DNA of 7,273 nt, taken from Treponema sp. Lineage in GTDB: Bacteria > Spirochaetota > Spirochaetia > Treponematales > Treponemataceae. Location: NCBI GenBank assembly GCA_017963165.1, contig JAGCTZ010000042.1, positions 1-7,273 of the forward strand, read 5' to 3'. The notes beneath the pieces were generated by a model that was not told the DNA's origin, searched no databases, and saw nothing but the letters and a program-made list of their open reading frames with translations. Below are positions 1-6,118 of the stretch, piece by piece. The translations under genes and the position numbers were made by a program. Every line of letters starts with the position of its first letter. Positions within the stretch are counted from its first letter, which is position 1.

Positions 1-375
1 AAACCGGTTGAACCGGAAATCGATGAACGCATCGAGTATGTGATGCACAAGGTTAAGACTTATGTGTATGATATTAATGGAGATGGTCTGGTCAATTGTA
101 TTGATCATGCTGTGCTGTTCAAGATTTACTGGGATGAGAAATATCCCAATCAAAAAACCTGTTGTATTATCATACGCAACAAGAAACCTGCGCCGTATAA
201 GATGCACCATCTGTTTATAGGAATAGATACAGGGCATCAGATAATAGAAGTAGAGCCAAGAGCTAAGAATTATAAAAAATATCTTATGGCAGATAACTGG
301 TCTACTAAATATTATAACAGAAATTATAATATATATTGTGAAACGAACAAATGGCTCAAGGAGTATGAAAAATAA
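1..375 (+). CDS. C-terminal part of a protein with a dockerin/EF-hand-like calcium loop (5' end outside window)
   Basis: The reading frame is open from the first base of the window to the TAA at 373-375, so this is the 3' end of a longer gene. The GTG/ATG at 40-45 is only an internal candidate start: no Shine-Dalgarno sequence precedes it and the frame continues upstream. The visible part has a D-I-N-G-D-G-L-V-N-x-x-D stretch (about bases 70-105), which matches the calcium-binding loop of dockerin type I and EF-hand repeats (D-x-N-x-D-G). Only one such loop is seen, whereas a dockerin normally has two. The remaining ~75 residues are lysine- and tyrosine-rich with no motif I recognise. Dockerin-like modules usually sit in secreted or surface proteins, but the signal peptide and main domain are not in the window, so the function is unknown. 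It is not part of the downstream operon: 235 bases and a strong hairpin separate them. Confidence 0.7.
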   Translation, partial: KPVEPEIDERIEYVMHKVKTYVYDINGDGLVNCIDHAVLFKIYWDEKYPNQKTCCIIIRNKKPAPYKMHHLFIGIDTGHQIIEVEPRAKNYKKYLMADNWSTKYYNRNYNIYCETNKWLKEYEK

Positions 376-486
376 GCCCTGCGTCACATTCACATGGCTC
401 ACCGCACCGTAAAAAAGCCGGAACCGCCTCAAAGCAATAGCTGTTATTCCGATAAAGCCCACAATTCCAGCGAACCGCCATTAATC
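376..486. other. Intergenic stretch without a recognisable gene
   Basis: No coding frame of useful length, tRNA-like fold or repeat family is seen here. The base composition is richer in G+C than the genes on either side. The next recognisable items are the hairpin at 487-528 and the putative promoter at 583-588. Confidence 0.5.
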
Positions 487-528
487 TGAGCGCAGCGAAG
501 AGTCGCAAGAGGTACTTCGCTGCGCTCA
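487..528. repeat. Perfect 14-bp inverted repeat (hairpin)
   Basis: Arms 487-500 and 515-528 are perfect reverse complements (core GAGCGCAGCGAAG) around a 14-nt loop. The stem is GC-rich. A T-run at 543-551 begins about 15 nt after the stem, which is too far for a classical Rho-independent terminator, although the hairpin could still end transcription from the left-hand gene or protect its 3' end. It may equally be a copy of a dispersed palindromic (REP-like) element. Confidence 0.6.
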
Positions 529-582
529 AGAATAGTCCTTCAATTTTTTTTAGCTAAAACAGTTTTTTCGGTATAGAATATA

Positions 583-588
583 TATAAT
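583..588 (+). promoter_or_regulatory. Putative -10 box of the four-gene operon
   Basis: TATAAT at 583-588 is a perfect sigma-70-type -10 hexamer in an AT-rich stretch, 22 bp before the first start codon. No good -35 box lies 16-18 bp upstream (the T-rich 560-570 region is the only candidate), so the assignment rests on the -10 match and position. A TATAGA at 572-577 is an alternative. The start codon at 611 has an AAAGGA ribosome-binding site at 596-601. Confidence 0.4.
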
Positions 589-610
589 CCTCAGTAAAGG
601 AAAATGAATT

Positions 611-2191
611 ATGGATAACCTTGAAAATAACGAAGAAGCAGAAAAGTATCTTGGACTTGCAATGCAAGCCTATGCTGAAGAAAATTACGAAGAAGCTTTT
701 AAGTTGTATAAGAAAGCTGCTGAACAAGGCGATGTCAATACACAGACTTGGCTTTGTTTAATGTACAAACGCGGAATAGGTGTAGGGCAAGATTATACAA
801 AAACTTTAGAGTGGTATGAAAAAGTCGCTGAACAAGGTAATGCTGTTGCACAATATAATCTTGGTATGATGTACGAAGTCGGAATGGGGGTCGAGAAAGA
901 TTATACAAAAGCTTTAGAGTGGTATGAAAAAGCTGCGGAACTGGGGAATGGTTTTGCTCAGTATAAGCTTGGTTATATGTACCATTCTGGAGAAGGCATC
1001 GAACAGAATGTTGAGAAAGCATTTGAGTGCTATAAGAAAGCTGCTGAACAAGGTATTGCTGTTGCACAATGTAAGCTTGGCTTTATCTATATGTATAGTA
1101 AGGATAAACGGGATTATGACAAAGCATTTGAGTGGTATAAGAAAGCAGCAGAACAAGGTTATGCTATTGCACAGATTTGGCTTGGTTATATGTACCGTTT
1201 CGGTGAAGGCATAGAACAGAATTATGAAGAAGCATTTGAGTGGTATAAGAAAGCTGCTGAACAAGGCAATGCTGGCGCACAATACGATTTGGGAGATATG
1301 TACTATTACGGAGAGGTTGTAGAGCAGGATTATGACAAAGCATTTGAGTGGTATGAAAAAGCTGCTGAACAAGATGACGCTGATGCGCAATTCAAACTTG
1401 GATATATGTACCTACAAGGTCTAGGCGTAGAACAGAATTATGAGAAAGCATTTGAGTGGTCCTCAAAAGCCGCTGAACAAGATTATGATGATGCACAATA
1501 CAATCTTGGTTATATGTATGCCAACGGCGAAGGTGTGGAACAGGATTATGGAAAAGCCTTTAAATGGTTTGAGAAAGCAGCAGAACAAAGTGATGCTGAC
1601 GCACAATTTCTTCTTGGTTTAATGTACCAGTTAGGCGAAGGTGTAGAGAAGGATGTTGAGAAAGCTTTAGAGTGGTATACGAAAGCTGCTGAACAAGGAG
1701 ATTCTGATGCACAGTTCAAACTTGGTGAAATGTACCGTTTTGGAGAAGGCGTAGAACAGGATTGTGAAAAAGCATTTGAATGGTACAAAAAAGCCGCAGA
1801 ACAAGGGAATCCTGAAATTCAATTCTTTTTTGGTGAAATGTATATGAAAGGAGATGGTGTAGACCAGAATTATGAAAAAGCTTTAGAATGGTATGGAAAA
1901 TCTGCTGAACAAGGTTTCCCTGTTGCACAATACAATCTTGGGATGATGTATGGAATAGGTGAAGGTGTAGAACAAGATTTTGAGAAAGCTTACGAGTGGT
2001 TTAAGAAAGCAGCTGAACAAGGCATTTCTAATGCACAATGCATTCTTGGCGTACTGTATGCAAGAGGAGAAGGTGTTGAACAAGATTATGTAAAAGCAAT
2101 TGAATGGTTTCAAAAGGCCGCAGAACAAGGAAATGAAGATGCTATTAAAAGTTTGGAATTGCTTAAAAATATAATGCAGGGAGATGAATAA
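611..2191 (+). CDS. Sel1-like repeat (SLR) protein, 526 residues, 14 repeats
   Basis: Almost the whole protein is a tandem array of Sel1-like repeats, a TPR-related alpha/alpha solenoid that usually binds partner proteins. The signature A-Q-x-x-L-G-x-M-Y-x-x-G-x-G-V-x-Q-D-Y-x-K-A-x-x-W-Y-x-K-A-A-E-Q-G recurs with a strict 36-residue period. The K-A-A-E-Q-G block appears 14 times, first at residues 35-40 and last ending near 507. One unit (about residues 149-183) is 35 residues long and has lost the G-x-G turn. No signal peptide or membrane segment is visible, so it should be cytosolic. The ATG at 611 has AAAGGA 9 nt upstream; the ATG at 604 is out of frame and stops after four codons. It is the first gene of a tight four-gene set and may act as sensor or scaffold for the SIR2 and nuclease proteins; that role is inferred from context. 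The repeats are also similar at DNA level, so unit number may vary by recombination. Confidence 0.93.
   Translation: MDNLENNEEAEKYLGLAMQAYAEENYEEAFKLYKKAAEQGDVNTQTWLCLMYKRGIGVGQDYTKTLEWYEKVAEQGNAVAQYNLGMMYEVGMGVEKDYTKALEWYEKAAELGNGFAQYKLGYMYHSGEGIEQNVEKAFECYKKAAEQGIAVAQCKLGFIYMYSKDKRDYDKAFEWYKKAAEQGYAIAQIWLGYMYRFGEGIEQNYEEAFEWYKKAAEQGNAGAQYDLGDMYYYGEVVEQDYDKAFEWYEKAAEQDDADAQFKLGYMYLQGLGVEQNYEKAFEWSSKAAEQDYDDAQYNLGYMYANGEGVEQDYGKAFKWFEKAAEQSDADAQFLLGLMYQLGEGVEKDVEKALEWYTKAAEQGDSDAQFKLGEMYRFGEGVEQDCEKAFEWYKKAAEQGNPEIQFFFGEMYMKGDGVDQNYEKALEWYGKSAEQGFPVAQYNLGMMYGIGEGVEQDFEKAYEWFKKAAEQGISNAQCILGVLYARGEGVEQDYVKAIEWFQKAAEQGNEDAIKSLELLKNIMQGDE
740..2131 (+). repeat. Thirteen in-frame ~108-bp tandem repeats inside the Sel1 gene
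   Basis: Within the Sel1 gene the coding DNA repeats every 108 bp, with one unit of 105 bp. Short near-identical blocks such as GAAAGCTGCTGAACAAGG and TTTGAGTGGTAT recur in most units. The similarity is strong enough to suggest expansion by unequal crossing-over, and the number of units could differ between strains without breaking the frame. Confidence 0.8.
2178..2183 (+). promoter_or_regulatory. Shine-Dalgarno site deciding the start at 2193
   Basis: AGGGAG at 2178-2183 directly abuts the ATG at 2184 (no spacer) but lies 9 nt before the in-frame ATG at 2193. Normal spacing therefore favours 2193, which gives a TAA-G-ATG junction with the Sel1 gene. The site lies inside the end of the Sel1 coding sequence, as expected for translationally coupled genes. 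Confidence 0.65.
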
Positions 2192-2192
2192 G

Positions 2193-2579
2193 ATGAATTA
2201 CCTTATTGAAGGAATTGTGTCTGAACTTTCCATTCAAAATGAAGATGAGCTTTTTTTCAGAATTCAAGCAGCAGAAGGATTTTCATTGAGAATTGGAAAA
2301 AAGAAATATAATGTTCTGATTCCATTTCAATTCATTGAAAATGAAAAAAACTCAAACAATGAAAATAACGATAAAGAAATTAGTACTTTGTCTATAATTA
2401 TATCTCAAAGTTTCCGTTTTTCGATAAAAGACAGTGAATTAAAAAAATCATTAATCAAAACAAGTGCTTTAGGACATCGAGTAGAAATAATCATAGAAAT
2501 TGTAGATGAAAAGGAACTGTCTGATTTAATTACAAAAGATGATATTGTCATAAAAACGATTACTGTTTATTCAGAGTAG
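2193..2579 (+). CDS. Hypothetical protein, 128 residues, second gene of the SIR2/nuclease operon
   Basis: I do not recognise this family. The start at 2193 is chosen because AGGGAG (2178-2183) sits at a normal 9-nt spacing; the ATG at 2184 would add only three residues. The sequence suggests two beta-rich parts joined by a polar linker. The first (residues 1-50) alternates hydrophobic and polar residues, the linker (about 52-63) is rich in Asn, Glu and Lys, and the second half contains beta-like runs such as G-H-R-V-E-I-I-I-E-I and a final D-I-V-I-K-T-I-T-V. There is no signal peptide, membrane segment, zinc motif or obvious catalytic residue. The gene starts 1 nt after the Sel1 stop and ends 4 nt before the SIR2 gene, so it is almost certainly co-expressed with both. 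An accessory or inhibitor subunit of the SIR2 protein is a reasonable guess, but nothing in the sequence proves it. Confidence 0.8.
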   Translation: MNYLIEGIVSELSIQNEDELFFRIQAAEGFSLRIGKKKYNVLIPFQFIENEKNSNNENNDKEISTLSIIISQSFRFSIKDSELKKSLIKTSALGHRVEIIIEIVDEKELSDLITKDDIVIKTITVYSE

Positions 2580-2583
2580 ATTT

Positions 2584-4281
2584 ATGCAAGATGATTTCAA
2601 GTCTATACATTCAGAAGTTCTCGTTTTCATTGGAGCAGGGGCAACGGCATCATTAAAAATGCCGCAAACTTACGACCAGACAAAAATATTTAGAACTTTG
2701 TCAGATAAAAGTAATGCAGATGAAGCGAGAACAGAACTTTTAAAATGGTTTTCTGAACCAGATCTTTCTAAAATTATTTGTTTTCTGAATCTTCTTTATG
2801 GTACAGAAAAAAGTATTTTTGAAATCTCTGAAAAAGATTTGAAAAATGCAAAAGCTGTTTATAGAATTGATGATGATAAACTTCTCAGAAAAAGAATTCT
2901 TGAACTTCGTTCTGAATATGATTGGAATGCGGCTAAAAAAGTATTGAATATCTGTCCTTCGAGTATAGGTGATAATGATAACCTTATTCTTGATGTTTAT
3001 TCCATAATTGATAAAAAAATTTTAACAGGTCAATCTCTGAAAGTGGTTATAGATGGAGAAGAAGAGATTATTTCTCCGTCTCGTTTACAAGCTGCAAGGA
3101 ATTTTCTAATTCTGTTTGTTAATATGATGTTTGCTTCTGCATGGCATACAATAATAGCTGAAAGAGATGCTGATTTATTAATTCAATTTGAGAAATACAA
3201 AAAATTTATTAATTCATTTGACCGTATAATGCAAAAAGAAGGTCGGATTTTTTTTTCTAATAAAAAGCATGCAGTACAAAATCGTGATTTTTACCTTTTT
3301 ACTTCATCATTTGTGTCGTTCAACTTTGAGATGGTTTTCCCATGGATTTTTATGATGTCACATAAAGAGTTGAATCAACATGCTCCACTTATAAATGGCG
3401 ACCACCCTTTAAAACTCTGGCTTGATTATGGATGTGAACATCGTGGACGAAAAACAATAGAAAATACGGTAGTTCCAACACTTGAATTTACAGAAAGTGT
3501 TGCGAGCCGCGAAAATGAAGACGGTACAAACCATGTTGGTACTGAATTAAACAGAACAGGAAAATTTTATTTTGCGCATGGTTCATCAAATTGGCGTGAA
3601 TGTCCTATATGTGGTCGAATGACTTTTTATTTCGGTTATAGCGATAAGAAATGGAATTACAAATCAAAAGAACTTATCCCACTGTTTCCAATACCCATTT
3701 TTGGCACTGATAAAATAAAGTACCTTACAAAGAAAGAAACTGAATGGAGAAAAGAACTTCGATATGATTCTGTTCAATGTATGCACTGTGGGGCAGAAAC
3801 AAAAGCTTTAGATGCGCCAATGATTATGCAGACAATGTATAAATCTACGCCAACCTCTTTTTTGGAAGAGATACAGCGTAATGTAAAAGTTTCTCTCGCA
3901 AATGCAAGGCATATTGTATTATTGGGTTATAGGCTTCCTCCTGACGATACAATCTGGTATCAGTCTTTCGCAGAAGCCATAAGGGCAAAAAATTCTGACA
4001 ATGCAGCTTATTGTACAGTTGTTGTCGGTTATAAAGGCAGAAATGAATGGCTTTATAAAGATGAACTTGAAAAATATGTAAAAAATAATAGAAAAGAAGA
4101 TAATGCTGAAGATTATGGTGTATCAGCCATTGAAAGTGCATGGGCAATTTTTGGAAAAGAAAATGTTCGTGCATGGACAGGTGGTATTCCACAAGTCTTT
4201 GGTAGTGCAACTGAAAACGATGTAAAAGAATTGCTTTATCCAAAAGATTTTGTAGATTGGAAAGAAACTAGATTAGAATGA
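2584..4281 (+). CDS. SIR2-like (sirtuin-fold) protein with Cys4 zinc site, 565 residues; predicted NAD+-binding/NADase
   Basis: The N-terminus reads V-F-I-G-A-G-A-T-A-S-L-K-M-P (residues 14-27). This is the GAG(A)S/T nucleotide-binding loop of sirtuins right after the first beta strand. Further on come S-F-N-F-E (245-249), corresponding to the conserved T-x-N of the NAD site, and F-A-H-G-S-S-N-W (330-337), the 'HGS-NW' block with the catalytic histidine H332. Two cysteine pairs, C340/C343 and C399/C402, form a probable zinc ribbon, followed by I-V-L-L-G-Y-R-L-P-P-D-D (444-455), typical of SIR2-like defence proteins. The GAG loop, N247 and H332 are all present, so the enzyme looks intact. In bacterial immunity such SIR2 domains usually hydrolyse NAD+ to stop phage growth; a protein deacylase role is less likely given the length and setting. 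The spacing between the GAG loop and N247 (about 225 residues) is unusually long. The ATG is 4 nt after the previous stop with only a weak AGAG upstream, which suggests translational coupling. Confidence 0.88.
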   Translation: MQDDFKSIHSEVLVFIGAGATASLKMPQTYDQTKIFRTLSDKSNADEARTELLKWFSEPDLSKIICFLNLLYGTEKSIFEISEKDLKNAKAVYRIDDDKLLRKRILELRSEYDWNAAKKVLNICPSSIGDNDNLILDVYSIIDKKILTGQSLKVVIDGEEEIISPSRLQAARNFLILFVNMMFASAWHTIIAERDADLLIQFEKYKKFINSFDRIMQKEGRIFFSNKKHAVQNRDFYLFTSSFVSFNFEMVFPWIFMMSHKELNQHAPLINGDHPLKLWLDYGCEHRGRKTIENTVVPTLEFTESVASRENEDGTNHVGTELNRTGKFYFAHGSSNWRECPICGRMTFYFGYSDKKWNYKSKELIPLFPIPIFGTDKIKYLTKKETEWRKELRYDSVQCMHCGAETKALDAPMIMQTMYKSTPTSFLEEIQRNVKVSLANARHIVLLGYRLPPDDTIWYQSFAEAIRAKNSDNAAYCTVVVGYKGRNEWLYKDELEKYVKNNRKEDNAEDYGVSAIESAWAIFGKENVRAWTGGIPQVFGSATENDVKELLYPKDFVDWKETRLE

Positions 4282-4296
4282 ATATGAGGTTTTAAT

Positions 4297-5346
4297 ATGG
4301 CATATCAAGATTCTTGGAACAAAATTGTAGCTATGTACAACAAAAACTTGAACTGCAAAGAAGAAATCGTTCAAGCTTCTTGGGAACTATTGTTCTCCAC
4401 AATTTTCAATTATGCAGATTCGAATATTGTTTCTCAACTGCCGGTAAAAATGGGTGTTGAAACCAAGCGCGCAGATATTCTTATAAAAGATAACAGCAGA
4501 GACTTGTTTGTTGTTGAGCTGAAAAGACATACTTTGCACAATGGACAGGCACAGCTCTTTTCTTACTTGAATCAGTTGAAAATTGATATCGGTGTTCTTG
4601 TCTGTGACAAGCTTTATATATACAACTTTGATTACACAACACGCGAAGAGAATTATTCGTTTGTGGAAATTGATTTTTTACAGGACAATCCAGACGGAGC
4701 AAAATTCGTGGAGCTGTTCAGCTGTGACGGTTTTGATAAGCAGAAGGTAAAAGATTTTATTTCTGCAAAAAATCAATCAAAAAATAATACAACTTTAATC
4801 CGACAGGAACTGACAAATGATTCTGTTTTGCAATTGGTAAAGAATCATCTTACAAAAAAATATCCAATAGAGGATGTTGAAAATGTGCTTGCAGAATTTC
4901 AAATTGAAGTCCACCAAAAATCGGCAGTTGTAGTACAGACTGTTAACAGCTATGTTCCGCATGAAAAGGCTGTGAATCCGTTTTATGCTTTAAGTGGTAC
5001 AAAAGATAATACTCAATATATGGTCAATGGAACTCCGACAGGTGGAAAAGGTTCAACTGTTTTTGCTGCTATAAGCTTTTATGTGAAATCTCATTCAACC
5101 ATTTCTTTTGCAGAGTTGCAGAAAGCATTTCCTGATTATATGGCGAAGCCTGGTTTCGGCAAGATGGTTCGACGATGGGAAGAAGTAAGCCCTAACGAGT
5201 GGTCGGGCAGTAGATTCAAAAAACAGCCTATAATTCTTTCTGACGGGCAAAGAGTAGCGGTTTCAACCCAATGGAATCCTAATAATATGAGAAGTTTTAT
5301 ACTTAGCTCACAAAAACTTGGAATTGAGATAAAACCTATCCAGTAA
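4297..5346 (+). CDS. Stand-alone PD-(D/E)XK nuclease with HsdR_N-type domain, 349 residues
   Basis: The N-terminal ~150 residues match the nuclease fold found at the N-terminus of type I restriction HsdR subunits. E30 sits in the first helix, R-A-D-I-L-I gives D60, then V-V-E-L-K-R gives E74 and K76, followed by A-Q-L-F-S-Y-L with Q86. Together these are the D...E-x-K...Q active site, apparently complete, so metal-dependent DNA cleavage is predicted. No helicase motifs follow, so it is not a full HsdR. After a linker, residues about 246-349 form a separate domain with F-P-D-Y, I-I-L-S-D-G, and Q-W-N-P-N-N-M-R-S-F-I. I have an impression of this tail on other stand-alone members of the family but cannot name it; it may bind DNA or a partner. 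The ATG at 4297 has GAGG at 4286-4289 with 7-nt spacing. It begins 15 nt after the SIR2 stop and ends the operon. No methyltransferase or specificity gene is in the window, which argues against ordinary restriction-modification. Confidence 0.85.
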   Translation: MAYQDSWNKIVAMYNKNLNCKEEIVQASWELLFSTIFNYADSNIVSQLPVKMGVETKRADILIKDNSRDLFVVELKRHTLHNGQAQLFSYLNQLKIDIGVLVCDKLYIYNFDYTTREENYSFVEIDFLQDNPDGAKFVELFSCDGFDKQKVKDFISAKNQSKNNTTLIRQELTNDSVLQLVKNHLTKKYPIEDVENVLAEFQIEVHQKSAVVVQTVNSYVPHEKAVNPFYALSGTKDNTQYMVNGTPTGGKGSTVFAAISFYVKSHSTISFAELQKAFPDYMAKPGFGKMVRRWEEVSPNEWSGSRFKKQPIILSDGQRVAVSTQWNPNNMRSFILSSQKLGIEIKPIQ

Positions 5347-5394
5347 ATCAATAGCGGAAAGCTTTACAATCTCCATCGTTTCACACTATCCAAG

Positions 5395-5445
5395 AGCCTG
5401 CGTAGGCGCGTTTTACTACAAAATCTGCGGGAGCAGACTTTTGGC
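5395..5445 (+). repeat. Two-hairpin dispersed repeat, copy 1
   Basis: This copy shares the 20-nt run AGCCTGCGTAGGCGCGTTTT (5395-5414) exactly with 6037-6056, and the similarity continues for about 30 more bases. It contains two small hairpins: GCCT/AGGC (5396-5407), followed by GCGTTTT, and TCTGC/GCAGA (5424-5437), followed by CTTTT. As the first structure downstream of the nuclease gene it could act as a weak terminator for the plus-strand operon. The repeated occurrence argues for a dispersed element. Confidence 0.65.
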
Positions 5446-5461
5446 TTGATTCAGAGGTAAT

Positions 5462-5489
5462 AAAAAAAGCCACCTCGTAATGAAGTGGC
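5462..5489 (-). terminator. Rho-independent terminator, minus strand
   Basis: Read on the minus strand, GCCAC (5489-5485) pairs with GTGGC (5473-5469). Two further pairs follow after one mismatch, and the stem is followed immediately by seven T residues (5468-5462). It lies downstream of the structured element at 5491-5577 and of the PBECR-like gene, so it should end their transcript before it runs into the convergent nuclease gene. Confidence 0.8.
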
Positions 5490-5490
5490 G

Positions 5491-5577
5491 TTGAGAAATT
5501 TGGATGGGCGGCGTATCCATCATATCAGGTTCCCTTCCGGGAGCGCAGGGTGCCTTTCCTGCTTGTCAAATTTCACA
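5491..5577 (-). ncRNA. Candidate structured RNA: four-way junction just upstream of a terminator
   Basis: An 8-bp helix (5495-5502 with 5567-5574, GAAATTTG/CAAATTTC) encloses three local hairpins. These are GATGG/CCATC (5503-5507 with 5517-5521), TCCC/GGGA (5531-5534 with 5539-5542) and GCAGG/CCTGC (5545-5549 with 5558-5562). On the minus strand the middle hairpin is capped by GGAA, a GNRA tetraloop, and the minus-strand terminator follows directly, so that strand is favoured. It could be a small RNA or a structured 3' UTR of the PBECR-like gene. I could not match it to a known family: TPP riboswitch and SRP RNA were considered and rejected. No promoter of its own is visible. Confidence 0.45.
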
Positions 5578-5580
5578 TTA

Positions 5581-5859
5581 TTATGGCAGAGAAAGAGAAG
5601 TCTTGTCAAGTTTCTTCAATCGTCCTGATTTACAATAAGCTTCAATTTTCGCCATGCTTACATCAAAAAGAGTTGCGACATAATAAATGTCTTTTGTTTT
5701 ATCAAGTTTAATGCTTAAAAATAGGTTGTCCTTAAAGATTTTTACAAGTTCGATTTGCTCTTCATAAAATCCTGCATAATCAGGCGCGTTTATAATTTCA
5801 GGGATAAAATCCAAGTATTTTGCTTCTTTGTAATGCTTTCGTTTTAAAAGATGTGCCAA
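5581..5859 (-). CDS. PBECR-like small nuclease (barnase/EndoU/colicin/RelE-like fold), probably 5'-damaged
   Basis: The 92-residue frame contains H-L-L-K-R-K-H-Y near its start, then I-P-E-I-I-N-A-P-D-Y-A-G, a strand pair around L-F-L-S-I-K-L and Y-Y-V-A-T-L-F, and a terminal K-S-G-R-L-K-K. This order (H-x-x-x-R-H, 'NPDYIG', 'YVVTMF', 'GR') resembles the PBECR nuclease domains found in phages and mobile elements, predicted to cleave RNA. The match is from memory of the family pattern. The only usable start is TTG at 5859 and it has no clear ribosome-binding site. The frame stays open upstream to a stop at 5953-5955, and the extra 31 codons read like the missing N-terminus (L-G-I-S-K-K-Q-I-T-I-F-R-S-K-G-L). 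One extra T in the T-run near 5941-5953 would join this to an ATG at about 5954. It is therefore either a TTG-started gene or a recently frameshifted pseudogene. It is followed by the structured element and terminator. Confidence 0.6.
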   Translation of the reverse strand: MAHLLKRKHYKEAKYLDFIPEIINAPDYAGFYEEQIELVKIFKDNLFLSIKLDKTKDIYYVATLFDVSMAKIEAYCKSGRLKKLDKTSLSLP

Positions 5860-6036
5860 CAGACCTTTTGAACGGAATATTGTAATCTGCTTTTTTGAGA
5901 TACCTAAAAAGGAGAGTAAAGCTGGTTGGAATTTCAGCGATAAAAAATCATTTTATCTGATGGCATAAATTGAATGTATCAGATTTTGATGTTTTTTTCT
6001 ATGCTGATCAGTACACTTTCTGAATGAATAGACAAA

Positions 6037-6090
6037 AGCCTGCGTAGGCGCGTTTTGCTGAACGAAATCTGCCAAGAGCAGACTCTTGAC
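6037..6090 (+). repeat. Two-hairpin dispersed repeat, copy 2
   Basis: This is the direct repeat of 5395-5445, 642 bp further on. The first 20 bases are identical. The later part differs by substitutions and small insertions but keeps a TCTGC/GCAGA hairpin (6068-6082). Here an alternative CAAGAG/CTCTTG stem (6073-6088) is also possible. The two copies bracket the PBECR-like gene, the structured element and the terminator. Confidence 0.65.
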
Positions 6091-6118
6091 TGATGTAGTT
6101 ATAGCTTTTATGTACATG

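Noticed and set aside
914..1390. Long minus-strand frames opposite the Sel1 gene
   Set aside because: They mirror the 108-bp codon repeats of the Sel1 gene and have no family-like sequence or ribosome-binding site.
3845..4243. 132-residue minus-strand frame opposite the SIR2 gene
   Set aside because: Its composition is His/Leu/Gln-rich, typical of an antisense shadow, and it lies wholly within the conserved C-terminal half of the SIR2 protein.
4297..5346. Type I restriction system (HsdR subunit)
   Set aside because: Only the HsdR_N-like nuclease part is present. There are no helicase motifs and no hsdM or hsdS genes beside it.
5491..5577. SRP (4.5S) RNA or TPP riboswitch
   Set aside because: The plus strand has UCAGG and GCAGG around a hairpin, as in SRP helix 8, but the loop is UUCC and the flanking helix does not pair. 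The minus strand has the GGAA loop but lacks the AGCAG side. ACCUGAU with GGAUA recalls TPP, but the essential CUGAGA is absent and no thiamine gene follows.
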